64,000 nt of DNA from Chloracidobacterium sp. (GTDB lineage Bacteria > Acidobacteriota > Blastocatellia > Pyrinomonadales > Pyrinomonadaceae), in NCBI GenBank assembly GCA_016711345.1, contig JADJTD010000001.1, forward strand, positions 2,790,001-2,854,000, in the 5' to 3' direction. A program made the position numbers and the translations under genes. Positions within the stretch are counted from its first letter, which is position 1. Every line of letters starts with the position of its first letter. Shown here in pieces: positions 1 to 8,001 of the stretch. The notes beneath the pieces are model-generated. The model searched no databases. It was not told the DNA's origin and worked only from the letters and a program-made list of their open reading frames with translations.

Positions 1-164
1 TCGCCGAAAAACTGAATGCAAAGGGCGTGAAATTTGTCATCGAGCCAAAGGTCCGTTTTGAAGGAGAAGTCGGCGAACAGGCGACAATGTTCTTTCTCGA
101 TCCCAGCGGCAATGCGCTGGAATTCAAGGGGTTTAACGATTTGTCGCTCGTTTTTGCGAAATAA
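1..164 (+). CDS. VOC (glyoxalase/bleomycin-resistance) family protein, C-terminal part
   Basis: This is the 3' end of a gene that begins before the window; the reading frame starts at base 3 and ends with TAA at 162-164. The 53 visible residues end in a pattern (FFLDPSGNALEFKGF) typical of the last strand and metal-ligand Glu of vicinal-oxygen-chelate proteins such as glyoxalases and extradiol dioxygenases. The visible Glu in ALEFKG sits where the metal-binding Glu normally lies. The substrate cannot be told from this fragment. Confidence in the superfamily is good; confidence in any specific function is low. Confidence 0.75.
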   Translation, partial: AEKLNAKGVKFVIEPKVRFEGEVGEQATMFFLDPSGNALEFKGFNDLSLVFAK

Positions 165-170
165 GCCTAA

Positions 171-223
171 CCACGGAGGGCGACTATCTGAGGACATCTG
201 TTGCTAGATTTCTTTCTCCGTGG
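171..223. repeat. Short intergenic inverted repeat
   Basis: The arms ccacggag (171-178) and ctccgtgg (216-223) are perfect reverse complements. They bracket the gap between the VOC gene and the FAD oxidoreductase gene. This is the smallest member of a set of inverted repeats seen in many gaps of this window. Confidence 0.6.
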
Positions 224-235
224 CGACTAATCTTA

Positions 236-1426
236 ATGAAAAATGCTGAGACAGTAATCATCGGTGGCGGCGTTTCCGGGACATCGATTGCATATCACCT
301 GGCAGAGCGAGGCATGAATGGCATCGTTATCCTCGAACGCGAGAAGATGCTCGGCCTCGGTTCGACAGGTAAAGCGACCGGCGGAGTTCGGGCGCAGTTT
401 GAGACAGACATCAACATAAAACTGTCACTGTATTCGCTCGATTTTTTTCGCAACTGGGAATTTGATTGTGAGTACGAACCTCGCGGTTATATTTTTCTAG
501 CCACCGAACAGCGGCACATCGATTACCTAAAGCGAACCGGCGAACGACAGCGTGAACTTGGCTACAAAGAGGTCGAAATAGTTGACGTCAGGACGATCTC
601 GAAGTTGGTGCCGGGGTTGAATTGCGAGGACATTCTCGGCGGCAGCTTTGGTCCGGCTGACGGTTTTATCAATCCGCTTTCCGTGCTTGAAGGTTTTTCG
701 ACGGGAGCGGCGTTACTAGGAACTCGCGTGATAAGCGGTACAACCGTTAGGTCTATCGAAGTTGAGGGCGGTCGGGTTACTGGGGTTCACACGTCCAATG
801 GTTTGCTGGAGTGCGACAACGTCGTTCTTTGCGCGGGAGCATGGTCGCAACATATTGCTGCGACGGCAGGAATTGAATTGCCGGTCGAGCCGCAGCGGCG
901 GCAAATAGTCTGGGCGCGAGCGCCGCAGCCATTGCCAAATGATCTGCCGATGGTGATCGATTTGGCCGACGGATTTCACTTTCGTCCTGCCCGCGATTTT
1001 GTCTTCAAAGGCTCAGATGCGGAAACAAGTGTATTTGCTAACCATGATGTTTTATTTGCTTATCCCGATCCGGACGAACCTGCGAGTTTTTCGACAGACT
1101 TTGACGAAGGCTTTCTCGACAAGGTCGGCGAAAGAGCCTCTCATCGAGCACCATTCCTGAACGGAGCGAAGATCATCTACGAAAAATGCCGTGCCGGTTT
1201 GTATGAAAATACGCCCGACCATCACGCGATCCTCGGCGGATGCGGTGTAGAAGGATTATATTTTGCTGCCGGCTTTTCTGGCCACGGCGTGATGCACTCA
1301 CCCGCGACAGGCAAAGCACTTGCCGAGATCATTCTTGACGGCGAAGCAAGCTTTATGGACGTTTCCTGCCTGAGCCTTGATCGCTTCACAAAAGGCGAAC
1401 TTCTTCACGAAACAGCTTTTATTTGA
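236..1426 (+). CDS. FAD-dependent oxidoreductase, DAO/sarcosine oxidase-like
   Basis: The 396-residue protein begins with a Rossmann dinucleotide-binding motif (GGGVSG, residues 10-15) followed by the acidic strand end at ILERE. It keeps the C-terminal DAO-family signature around YFAAGFSGHGVMHSPATG, where FAD is closed in. Length and layout match single-subunit amine or amino-acid oxidases (glycine oxidase, sarcosine oxidase beta-type, proline dehydrogenase beta-type), which oxidise a C-N bond and usually pass electrons to oxygen or to a partner. No partner subunit gene lies next to it. There is no signal peptide, so it is probably cytoplasmic. No clear Shine-Dalgarno sequence precedes the ATG. 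The substrate is not determined. Confidence 0.88.
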   Translation: MKNAETVIIGGGVSGTSIAYHLAERGMNGIVILEREKMLGLGSTGKATGGVRAQFETDINIKLSLYSLDFFRNWEFDCEYEPRGYIFLATEQRHIDYLKRTGERQRELGYKEVEIVDVRTISKLVPGLNCEDILGGSFGPADGFINPLSVLEGFSTGAALLGTRVISGTTVRSIEVEGGRVTGVHTSNGLLECDNVVLCAGAWSQHIAATAGIELPVEPQRRQIVWARAPQPLPNDLPMVIDLADGFHFRPARDFVFKGSDAETSVFANHDVLFAYPDPDEPASFSTDFDEGFLDKVGERASHRAPFLNGAKIIYEKCRAGLYENTPDHHAILGGCGVEGLYFAAGFSGHGVMHSPATGKALAEIILDGEASFMDVSCLSLDRFTKGELLHETAFI

Positions 1427-1436
1427 AGATTTTTTT

Positions 1437-1516
1437 AACGCAAAGTCGCAAAGATGCCAAGTCGCAAAGATTTGATCTTATTCCTTTGCGTCTTTGCACC
1501 TTCGCGTCTTTGCGTT
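1437..1516. repeat. Long inverted repeat with 8-bp tandem units
   Basis: The left arm 1437-1469 and right arm 1484-1516 are complementary at about 28 of 33 positions. Each arm is a run of four degenerate 8-bp units (acgcaaag, tcgcaaag, atgccaag, tcgcaaag on the left). The right arm ends 11 bp before the start codon of the deacetylase gene. The element is non-coding and could form a very stable stem or cruciform. Confidence 0.85.
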
Positions 1517-1521
1517 AATGT
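1516..1521 (+). promoter_or_regulatory. Candidate -10 element (TAATGT) for a leaderless transcript
   Basis: TAATGT ends 7 bp before the ATG at 1528, which would place the transcription start on the start codon. No Shine-Dalgarno sequence is present. The same arrangement recurs at other genes in this window. Confidence 0.35.
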
Positions 1522-1527
1522 TCATTT

Positions 1528-2469
1528 ATGAGCACGACAATCGTTCATCATCCGATCTATCAAAAACACGACACCGGTTTCGGGCATCCTGAGACGCCGA
1601 TGCGATATGAAGTTGTGATGAACGCACTTCGCAGCGACAAGGCTCTTTGGGAAAGTCTCGACGAGGTCACGCCGGAAAAGGCGTCGAAAGGGTTAATGCT
1701 CGCGGCCCACACGGCACAGCATTTTAAGCGTGTCGAAGGTGCGATCGAACATGGCGTTGACCGGTTGGATGCAGATACTGTGATCTCGATGCAGTCGTTC
1801 GATGCATCGCTATTTGCGGCAGGCGGGGCTTGTGCGGCGGTCGATGCAGTAATGAAAGGCGGTGCGAAAAATGCATTTGTTGCTACTCGTCCGCCGGGGC
1901 ATCATGCGTCAGCTGAGAATGCGATGGGCTTTTGCCTTTTCAATAACGTCGCGGTCGCTGCCCGTTACGCGCAAAGTCATTACAAGGAGATCGAGCGTGT
2001 CGCGATCATCGATTGGGATGTGCACCACGGCAACGGCACGCAGGGTATTTTTTATGATGACCCAAGCGTTTTCTTTTTCTCGATGCACCAATATCCCTGG
2101 TATCCCGGAACGGGAACGCGAGGCGAGACAGGACATGGCCGCGGCCTTGGCAAAACGATGAATATTCCGGTCAAGGCGAATACGCAGGCCGGTGAACAAA
2201 CGCGGATGTTAGAGGCAGCATTAGCGGACATAGGTGCAAAATGTAAACCCGATCTCATAATTATCTCGGCAGGTTTTGACGCTCATTTGACTGATCCGTT
2301 GGGTCAATTGAGACTCGAAGATCCCGATTTTGTTGCGATGACCCGATCCGTAAAACAATGGGCCAACGATGCATGCGGCGGACGTATAGTTTCATGTCTC
2401 GAAGGTGGCTACAATCTCGAAACTCTCGGCGAAACTGTCAAAAACCACGTGGCTGAGTTAAGCCGTTGA
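1528..2469 (+). CDS. Histone deacetylase-family (AcuC/HDAH-like) zinc amidohydrolase
   Basis: The 313-residue protein shows the full catalytic set of the arginase/deacetylase superfamily. These are the His pair in RPPGHHA (125-126), zinc ligands in DWDVHHGNGTQ (Asp164, His166), a third Asp in SAGFDAH near residue 251, and the C-terminal LEGGYN loop. Bacterial members remove acetyl groups from acetylated lysines or from polyamines and other small acetyl amides. The class II-like extra residues and the MHQYPWYPGTGT loop resemble HDAH/HDAC6-type enzymes more than AcuC. No acetoin genes are nearby, so an acetoin role is not supported. Likely cytoplasmic and active; the natural substrate is unknown. 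Confidence 0.92.
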   Translation: MSTTIVHHPIYQKHDTGFGHPETPMRYEVVMNALRSDKALWESLDEVTPEKASKGLMLAAHTAQHFKRVEGAIEHGVDRLDADTVISMQSFDASLFAAGGACAAVDAVMKGGAKNAFVATRPPGHHASAENAMGFCLFNNVAVAARYAQSHYKEIERVAIIDWDVHHGNGTQGIFYDDPSVFFFSMHQYPWYPGTGTRGETGHGRGLGKTMNIPVKANTQAGEQTRMLEAALADIGAKCKPDLIIISAGFDAHLTDPLGQLRLEDPDFVAMTRSVKQWANDACGGRIVSCLEGGYNLETLGETVKNHVAELSR

Positions 2470-2527
2470 AGATCAGTGTGCTAGAATTATCCTAAATTTG
2501 TAACCCACTTTGAAAGGAGGTAACGCT

Positions 2528-2809
2528 ATGCCGGACGTCGAAATTCCGTGTGTTCAATGTCGAGAGACATTTATTTTTAGTGAGAAAGACCAGGAACTTT
2601 TTTATCAACGGAACATGATGCAGCCGCAGCGTTGCTCCAAATGCCGTTCGAAGAAAGCGGCTCTGCGCGAAGATGCTCCGACTCGGTTCGAGATAGTTTG
2701 CGACAACTGCGGACGACACGATCAGGTGCCGTTTCAACCGAAAGTTGGCAGATCGGTGCTGTGCAAAGATTGTTTCGAAGCCGGCCGTTCGCGGGCAAGA
2801 CACGCTTAA
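2528..2809 (+). CDS. Small zinc-ribbon protein with four CxxC pairs
   Basis: An excellent Shine-Dalgarno sequence (aaaggaggt, 2513-2521) sits just before the ATG at 2528, so I take this start rather than an in-frame codon at 2510. The 93-residue protein has four Cys pairs: C8/C11, C36/C39, C58/C61 and C79/C82, which would make two zinc knuckle sites. The pattern of CxxC, a phenylalanine-rich FxFSEKDQELFYQ stretch and RCSKCR matches the bacterial probable-zinc-ribbon family often annotated CxxC/CxxC zinc ribbon; the second half repeats the fold. The role is unknown, probably nucleic-acid or protein binding. Confidence 0.85.
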   Translation: MPDVEIPCVQCRETFIFSEKDQELFYQRNMMQPQRCSKCRSKKAALREDAPTRFEIVCDNCGRHDQVPFQPKVGRSVLCKDCFEAGRSRARHA

Positions 2810-2812
2810 AAA

Positions 2813-2892
2813 GTCGAGTGTTCGAAGTCTTTAGTCGGCAGTCGGAACGTCGGTACTCGGGACTTGCAACTTTTGACTCCAGACTCAGATTT
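2813..2892. repeat. Degenerate agtc-type repeat region
   Basis: The gap between the zinc-ribbon gene and the isomerase gene is filled with variants of a short motif (agtcg, agtcgg, gactcc, agactc) in both orientations. For example, agtcggcagtcgg faces ttgactccagactc. It resembles the agtct-type repeats near 9590 and 27311. No coding function is seen. Confidence 0.5.
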
Positions 2893-3687
2893 ATGACCTT
2901 TGAAACTGTTACGTACGAAGTAGATAAAAATATCGCTACCGTTGCGATGAATCGGCCTGACGCCCTCAACGCGCTGTCGCAGCAATTGACGGTTGATTTA
3001 ACTGCCGCTATTCGACAGGCGATCGCGGATAATGCGCGCTCAATTATTCTCACGGGCAGTGGCAGGGCATTTTGTTCGGGCGGTGATCTTCGTGAGATGA
3101 AGTCGATGTGGGAAAGCGAAGGCCGGATCGAGGCGTTTCTCGAAGAACCTCTCGGCGCGCTGCACGAACTGATAAAATTGATCCGCGAAACCCCGATACC
3201 TTTTATTGCTGCCGTTAACGGAGTATGCGCAGGCGCGGGCGTCAATTTAGCGCTTGCTTGTGATATTGTGATTGCATCCGAAGATGCTTTGTTTCGCGAG
3301 GCTTTTGTCCGCATCGGCCTTACGCCTGACTGCGGCGGCACATTCTTTCTTCCGCGCGCGATCGGTGAAAAACTTGCTGCCGAGCTGTTTATGACAGGCG
3401 ACTCGATCACAGCGCAGCGTGCTCTCCAGATCGGTATGATCAATTCGATCGCCGGCGACGGTGAACTCTCGACGGACGCTGCAAAGATGGCAGGGAAGCT
3501 GGCGGTCGGCCCAACCGGTGCGATTGGCCGCATCAAACGAATGCTCAACTCTACTTTCTCAAATGATCTCACGGCACAGCTTGCTCTCGAGCATGAGTGC
3601 CAGATCGAGTCCGGAAAATCAGAAGATTTCAAAGAAGGTGTTGCCGCTTTCTTTGATAAAAGTCCGCCTGCTTTCACAGGGAAGTAG
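2893..3687 (+). CDS. Enoyl-CoA hydratase/isomerase family protein, PaaG-like
   Basis: I start this at ATG 2893 (264 residues), the usual crotonase length; the frame is open further upstream but only through repeat DNA. The oxyanion-hole motifs are present (GRAFCSGGDL near 58-66 and NGVCAGAGVNLALACD near 109-124). The two hydratase glutamates are replaced: Asn118 aligns with the first, and a Phe in FREAFVRIGL with the second. Instead, Asp146 in LTPDCGGTFFLPR matches the catalytic Asp of PaaG-type 1,2-epoxyphenylacetyl-CoA isomerase. It should therefore act as an enoyl-CoA isomerase rather than a hydratase. No other phenylacetate genes are in the window, so the pathway is open. Confidence 0.88.
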   Translation: MTFETVTYEVDKNIATVAMNRPDALNALSQQLTVDLTAAIRQAIADNARSIILTGSGRAFCSGGDLREMKSMWESEGRIEAFLEEPLGALHELIKLIRETPIPFIAAVNGVCAGAGVNLALACDIVIASEDALFREAFVRIGLTPDCGGTFFLPRAIGEKLAAELFMTGDSITAQRALQIGMINSIAGDGELSTDAAKMAGKLAVGPTGAIGRIKRMLNSTFSNDLTAQLALEHECQIESGKSEDFKEGVAAFFDKSPPAFTGK

Positions 3688-3737
3688 CTTTTTCATCTCA
3701 ATTCACGATCCCCGCAGTCAACACTTTTAACTTGCAG

Positions 3738-3766
3738 TTGACAAGCCTCTGGTATGTCTATATTCT
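3738..3766 (+). promoter_or_regulatory. Consensus-like sigma-70 promoter of the FecA-like receptor gene
   Basis: TTGACA at 3738-3743 is followed after exactly 17 bp by TATTCT at 3761-3766. Transcription would start near 3773, giving a leader of about 86 nt before the receptor start codon. Confidence 0.65.
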
Positions 3767-3778
3767 CTTAAATGAAGT

Positions 3779-3793
3779 TGAAAGTCATTTTCA
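3779..3793 (+). promoter_or_regulatory. Candidate Fur box over the start of transcription
   Basis: TGAAAGTCATTTTCA matches 12 of 14 specified positions of the 7-1-7 Fur consensus (TGATAATNATTATCA). It lies about 6-20 bp after the predicted transcription start, where repressor binding would block initiation. A related inverted copy (ttgaaatgactt, 3816-3827) lies further downstream. This fits iron repression of a siderophore receptor. Confidence 0.55.
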
Positions 3794-3858
3794 ATAAGAT
3801 TAATCAGATTCAATCTTGAAATGACTTATTTGCGCTGAATGAGTGAGGAGGGTTTGGG

Positions 3859-6273
3859 GTGGTTTTTATAGTTTACTCAAAGGAATCGTGGACGAGTCTT
3901 TATCAACAAGCTTTAATGCTCGGGGTTATGCTGGTGTGTGCGGCGATAGCGGCGTCGGCTCAAAGCAGCAATTTGCACGGTAAGGTTGTTGATATAAACG
4001 GCGATCTGGTGTCGGGTGCTAGCGTTTCAGTTTTGAGGAAAGAACTTTCATCACAGCGGCGGGAGATATCTGATGCAAATGGCAAATTTGCGTTCGGCGA
4101 ACTAACGACAGGGAAATATTTGGTGACAGTCACGGCTGAGGGCTTTAGCACAGGGAGATTCGAGGTTAATTTGCCGACGAGCGAAGATCTGCTGATCACT
4201 CTGCAACCGGGACAGATCGCCGTTGAGATATCGGTGACGTCAAGCTTGTTGGCGGGTTCGCCTGAAAGTTTGTTCGAAGTGCCGGGCTCGATCTCGGTTA
4301 TCGACAAAATAACTCTCGACAGTTCGAGGGTCTTGAATTTTTCCGAGGCGTTAAGAAAGGTTGCGGGCGTCAATGTTCGTGACGAAGAGGGTTTTGGTTT
4401 GCGGCCGAACATCGGTATTCGCGGAACAAACCCGACGCGTTCGACAAAGGTCCTGCTGCTCGAAGACGGCATTCCGCTCGCATATGCGCCGTATGGTGAT
4501 AATGCATCGTACTATCATCCGCCGATAGAGCGTTATGAGGCGATCGAGGTTCTAAAAGGTTCGAGCCAGATCGCCTTTGGCCCGCAGACGATCGCCGGAG
4601 TGATAAACTACCTGACGCCGAATCCGACGACCAAACCTTCATTTTCACTCGCACTGACGGGCGGTGAAAGCAAGTATTTCAATGGTAGTTTCACAGGCAG
4701 CGGCACGCTCGGGCGCACAGGAATATTTGCACATTACACACGAAAGCAAGGCGATGGCTCTCGTGAAAATACAAATTCGAGGCTCAACGATGTGACCGCA
4801 AAGATCGTGCAAACGATCGACGACCACAACGCACTTACTTTTAAGTTCAGCTACTACGGCGAAGATTCGAATGTTACTTATTCGGGCTTGACGACAGCGG
4901 AATACGCCGCGAACCCACGTGCAAATCCGTTTAGAAACGATTTTTTCTATGGCGATAGGTTTGGGTTCTCAACCGCCTACACGACTGTTTTTTCATCAAA
5001 CGCAGCTCTTACTACGAATGCATATTTTAACCGTTTTTCGCGTGACTGGTGGCGTCAATCGTCGAACTCCGGTCAGCGGCCAAATCGTCTCAACGTAGAT
5101 CCTGATTGTCTGTCGATGGCAAATTTAAACACGACGTGCGGCAACGAAGGCCGTCTGCGCAATTACGATACCGTTGGCATCGAGCCGCGATTCGATCTTA
5201 ATTACAATGGAGGGTCGGCGTTTCGAGGGGAGATCAAAACCGGTTTTCGACTCCATCTTGAAAGGCAATATCGTCGCCAACTAAACGGTGATCTGCCGAC
5301 GAGCCGCGACGGCGTTGCATCAGAGATAAACTACCGCAGCAACTTTGCACAAAGCGGTTTTGTTCAGCACAGATTTATTTTTGGCGATATCGCGGTCACG
5401 CCGGGCTTGCGGTTGGAGCGTATCGAGATATATCGCGAGAATCAGCTCGCGACGCCGATCGCTCTCGGACGCACGACCGTAAACGCCGTGATCCCAGGCA
5501 TCGGATTTGCGTATTCGGGGTTGCCAAAGACGACTATCTTTGCGGGAGTTCATCGCGGTTTTTCACCGCCTCGTGCAGAGGACATCATCAGCAATACAGG
5601 CGGCGTGGTCGATCTCGACCCAGAGGGAAGCTGGAACTACGAAATTGGAATGCGTTCGACGCCGATGACGGGTTTGCAGTTTGAAGCGACCGCGTTTCGA
5701 CTCGATTATGAAAATCAGATCGTGGCTGCGAGCCTTGCCGGCGGTGTCGGTTCACTGTTGACAAACGGCGGCAAAACGCTGCAACAGGGGTTTGAGTTTT
5801 CGGCGTTGGCTGAGTCAGGCGCGATATTTCGCTCCCAAAATAATGTGTATTTTCGCGGAGCATTTACGTGGTTGCCGACGGCTGAGTTTCGGGGTGTGAG
5901 ATATAGTTCGGTCACGCCGACGGTTTTGGTAACGGGTAATCGTCTGCCATACACGCCCGAAACTCTCGCGACCTCTAGTGTCGGTTATTCACACCCAAAG
6001 GGCCTCAATGTATTTGTCGAGAATGTTTTCATCGGCAGCCAGTTTGCCGATGATCTCAATACTGTCAAGCCGATCGCGAATGGCCAACGCGGTTTTATCA
6101 CAAAACAAAATTACTGGAACACTACTGCAAATTACACAGTCGAGGGTTGGAAGACGACCTTTTTTGTGACGGTCAAAAACCTCACAGACAAAACTTACAT
6201 TATCGATCGCAGCCGCGGCATTTTGCCGTCAATGGAAAGGAGTGCGCAGACCGGAGTAAAGATCAACTTTTGA
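3859..6273 (+). CDS. TonB-dependent receptor, FecA-like, with N-terminal carboxypeptidase-regulatory-like domain
   Basis: The start is GTG 3859, preceded by gaggag; ATG 3916 is an alternative that also keeps the signal peptide (cleavage near ASA-QSS). The 804-residue precursor has a beta-sandwich carboxypeptidase-regulatory-like domain (about 38-115) and a plug (about 140-255, with IRGTNPTRSTKVLLLEDG and the EVLKGSSQIAFGPQTIAGVIN segment). A 22-strand barrel follows, ending in a terminal Phe typical of outer-membrane proteins. The plug resembles FecA/ferric-citrate and related siderophore receptors. The candidate Fur box upstream and a downstream MFS exporter support an iron role. The exact ligand is not identified. 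Confidence 0.92.
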   Translation: MVFIVYSKESWTSLYQQALMLGVMLVCAAIAASAQSSNLHGKVVDINGDLVSGASVSVLRKELSSQRREISDANGKFAFGELTTGKYLVTVTAEGFSTGRFEVNLPTSEDLLITLQPGQIAVEISVTSSLLAGSPESLFEVPGSISVIDKITLDSSRVLNFSEALRKVAGVNVRDEEGFGLRPNIGIRGTNPTRSTKVLLLEDGIPLAYAPYGDNASYYHPPIERYEAIEVLKGSSQIAFGPQTIAGVINYLTPNPTTKPSFSLALTGGESKYFNGSFTGSGTLGRTGIFAHYTRKQGDGSRENTNSRLNDVTAKIVQTIDDHNALTFKFSYYGEDSNVTYSGLTTAEYAANPRANPFRNDFFYGDRFGFSTAYTTVFSSNAALTTNAYFNRFSRDWWRQSSNSGQRPNRLNVDPDCLSMANLNTTCGNEGRLRNYDTVGIEPRFDLNYNGGSAFRGEIKTGFRLHLERQYRRQLNGDLPTSRDGVASEINYRSNFAQSGFVQHRFIFGDIAVTPGLRLERIEIYRENQLATPIALGRTTVNAVIPGIGFAYSGLPKTTIFAGVHRGFSPPRAEDIISNTGGVVDLDPEGSWNYEIGMRSTPMTGLQFEATAFRLDYENQIVAASLAGGVGSLLTNGGKTLQQGFEFSALAESGAIFRSQNNVYFRGAFTWLPTAEFRGVRYSSVTPTVLVTGNRLPYTPETLATSSVGYSHPKGLNVFVENVFIGSQFADDLNTVKPIANGQRGFITKQNYWNTTANYTVEGWKTTFFVTVKNLTDKTYIIDRSRGILPSMERSAQTGVKINF

Positions 6274-6542
6274 TGCTGAGGTTTGAAATAATGGAAATTA
6301 TAAGAAGTGCTAAACCAACGAAAGAAATGACCGACGTGAAGTTGTGGCATTGCGTCGGCTGCGGCGTCGTGCATATGTCAGTCAAAAATATGGTGTTAAA
6401 TTTTCCTCGCGAAGAGTTTGCGGCGTTTACCGAGTCTGTTGTTGAAATAAATTACAGCGGATGGGAAACACCAAATCCATTTTCGCTGATAGATCTGGGC
6501 GAGCACGACGCACGCACTCATACCAACTGCTCAGTTCATTAA
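6273..6542 (+). CDS. Small CxxC protein translationally coupled to the receptor
   Basis: The ATG overlaps the receptor stop codon (TGATG), so translation is probably coupled; ATG 6291 is a later alternative. The 89-residue product has no signal peptide. It carries a CVGCG pair followed by VHMSVKNMVLNFPREEF, a pattern I associate with small conserved proteins next to TonB receptors in Bacteroidota and Acidobacteriota, although I cannot name the family with certainty. C-terminal His and Cys (HTNCSVH) could complete a metal site. A role in handling iron or metal, or in regulating the receptor, is inference from position only. Confidence 0.7.
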   Translation: MLRFEIMEIIRSAKPTKEMTDVKLWHCVGCGVVHMSVKNMVLNFPREEFAAFTESVVEINYSGWETPNPFSLIDLGEHDARTHTNCSVH

Positions 6543-6599
6543 TACAGATTGCTCACCTGCCTCTAAAACTGTAAAACTAAATCAAAAAGCCCTCGCTAA

Positions 6600-6624
6600 A
6601 GGTACCGGTAACCAACCGGTACCT
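6600..6624. terminator. Hairpin, candidate terminator after the receptor operon
   Basis: The 10-bp arms aggtaccggt (6600-6609) and accggtacct (6615-6624) are perfect complements with a 5-nt loop (aacca). A five-T run follows at 6631-6635, slightly displaced. It ends the receptor unit before the MFS gene, but it could equally be a repeat-type palindrome. Confidence 0.5.
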
Positions 6625-6672
6625 CCCGCCTTTTTCATGCACCTTTGATTCTGAAAAATCTTTCGCACCGTT

Positions 6673-6678
6673 TATTCT
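6673..6678 (+). promoter_or_regulatory. Candidate -10 element (TATTCT), leaderless start of the MFS gene
   Basis: TATTCT ends 7 bp before the ATG at 6685, placing the predicted +1 on the A of the start codon. No ribosome binding site lies in between. Confidence 0.4.
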
Positions 6679-6684
6679 AATTAG

Positions 6685-8001
6685 ATGCATTCGCTGACGT
6701 ATGGCGAGTTGTTGCGTGGAAATCGGAATTTTCGCAATCTGCTCGCGGGACAATTTATTTCGGAGCTTGGAAACTGGTTCAATTTTATTGCCGGATTAGG
6801 ATTGGTGCGTGTTGTTTCTGAGGCTTCGCCGAGAGCAGCGGGCATCTTGCTGGTATGCCGCATACTTCCGTTCGCGTTATTTTCGCCTATCGCGGGAACT
6901 TTTGTTGACAGATTTTCACGGCGAACGGTAATGATCGTCAGCGATATCGTGAGAGTCGCAATAGCGTTGGTGTTTTTGTTTGTTACGAGTGCCGACGATC
7001 TTTGGATCGCCTATTTAGCAACGGCGCTTCTCTCAACTTTTGGAGCATTTTTTGATGGTGCAAAAAACGCCGCAACGCCAAATCTAACAGGTAAAGAAGG
7101 CTTGCTCGCAGGAACTGCGTTGATGTTCTCCACGCGGTTTTTGCTGATGGCTGTCGGCTCGGCTTTGGGCGGCTGGGCGGCATATTTATTTGGATACCAA
7201 ATAGCTTTTATCATCAATGCGGCCTCGTTTTTGATCTCGGCATACACAGTCTGGCTAATTCCGGAGGAAGCGGTAAGTGAAAAAGGAAAGGCGAGCGAGG
7301 TAGTACAAGAGAATACTTTTGTTGATGAAACGACGCTGCCCTTTCTTGGTAAAGAAGGAACTCAGAGAGAATCGTTTTGGTTTGAGTTGAAGGAAGGCGT
7401 TCGTTATGCGTTCGGTAATCGTTTTGCATTCACGATACTGATAATGAATGTCATCTGGGCGACCGGCGGTGGTGCGATCAATATCGTTTTCGAGCGAATG
7501 GGCGGCGTTGTTTATGCCGAAAAGGAAGCATGGAATCCCGATGTTGCCGTCGCTTTATTATGGACGGCAGCAGGGTTTGGATTATTTCTCGGGATGATGA
7601 TCGCTCATCGGACTTCGAACTATCTCGACCGGAAAAAGTCTGTTCGCTCATTTATCGGATGGACGCTGATAATTCACGGCGTGTTGTTTGCGGCCGCAGG
7701 ATTTATGCCGAACCTTTTTCTATTTTCGATCCTGACATTTGTGTCGCGTGCCATAGTCGGCGTCGAATACGCAGTGCAGGAAACGATGTTTCAACGCAGT
7801 TTGCCGGATTATATCCGCGGCAGGATCTCGACGCTCGACCGCGGTGCCGAACTCGCGATGTTCAGCCTTTCAAGTTATGTAGGCGGCGAACTGATGTATT
7901 ATATTTCGCCTCAGACGCTGACGGTCTTTTCTGGATTGCTTGCGGCAACTGCGGGGCTTGTGTGGTTTGTACGGGAAAAACGACAAGCTAGGCAGTTATG
8001 A
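6685..8001 (+). CDS. MFS transporter (MFS_3/EntS-like)
   Basis: The 438-residue protein begins NFRNLLAGQFISELGNWF, the usual first-helix pattern of the MFS_3 group that includes the enterobactin exporter EntS. It has about 12 hydrophobic segments and the intracellular motif A variant DRFSRRTVMI after helix 2. These proteins are inner-membrane proton antiporters for siderophores, drugs or other small molecules. It follows the FecA-like receptor, which makes siderophore or xenobiotic export plausible but unproven. A TATTCT element ends exactly 7 bp before the ATG and no Shine-Dalgarno is present, so the mRNA may be leaderless. It overlaps the convergent gene that follows by 14 bp. Confidence 0.88.
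   Translation: MHSLTYGELLRGNRNFRNLLAGQFISELGNWFNFIAGLGLVRVVSEASPRAAGILLVCRILPFALFSPIAGTFVDRFSRRTVMIVSDIVRVAIALVFLFVTSADDLWIAYLATALLSTFGAFFDGAKNAATPNLTGKEGLLAGTALMFSTRFLLMAVGSALGGWAAYLFGYQIAFIINAASFLISAYTVWLIPEEAVSEKGKASEVVQENTFVDETTLPFLGKEGTQRESFWFELKEGVRYAFGNRFAFTILIMNVIWATGGGAINIVFERMGGVVYAEKEAWNPDVAVALLWTAAGFGLFLGMMIAHRTSNYLDRKKSVRSFIGWTLIIHGVLFAAAGFMPNLFLFSILTFVSRAIVGVEYAVQETMFQRSLPDYIRGRISTLDRGAELAMFSLSSYVGGELMYYISPQTLTVFSGLLAATAGLVWFVREKRQARQL

Noticed and set aside
2577..3677. Long minus-strand ORF (366 codons) across the isomerase gene
   Set aside because: It lies opposite a well-supported crotonase gene, has Ser/Arg-rich unlikely protein composition and no recognisable domain.
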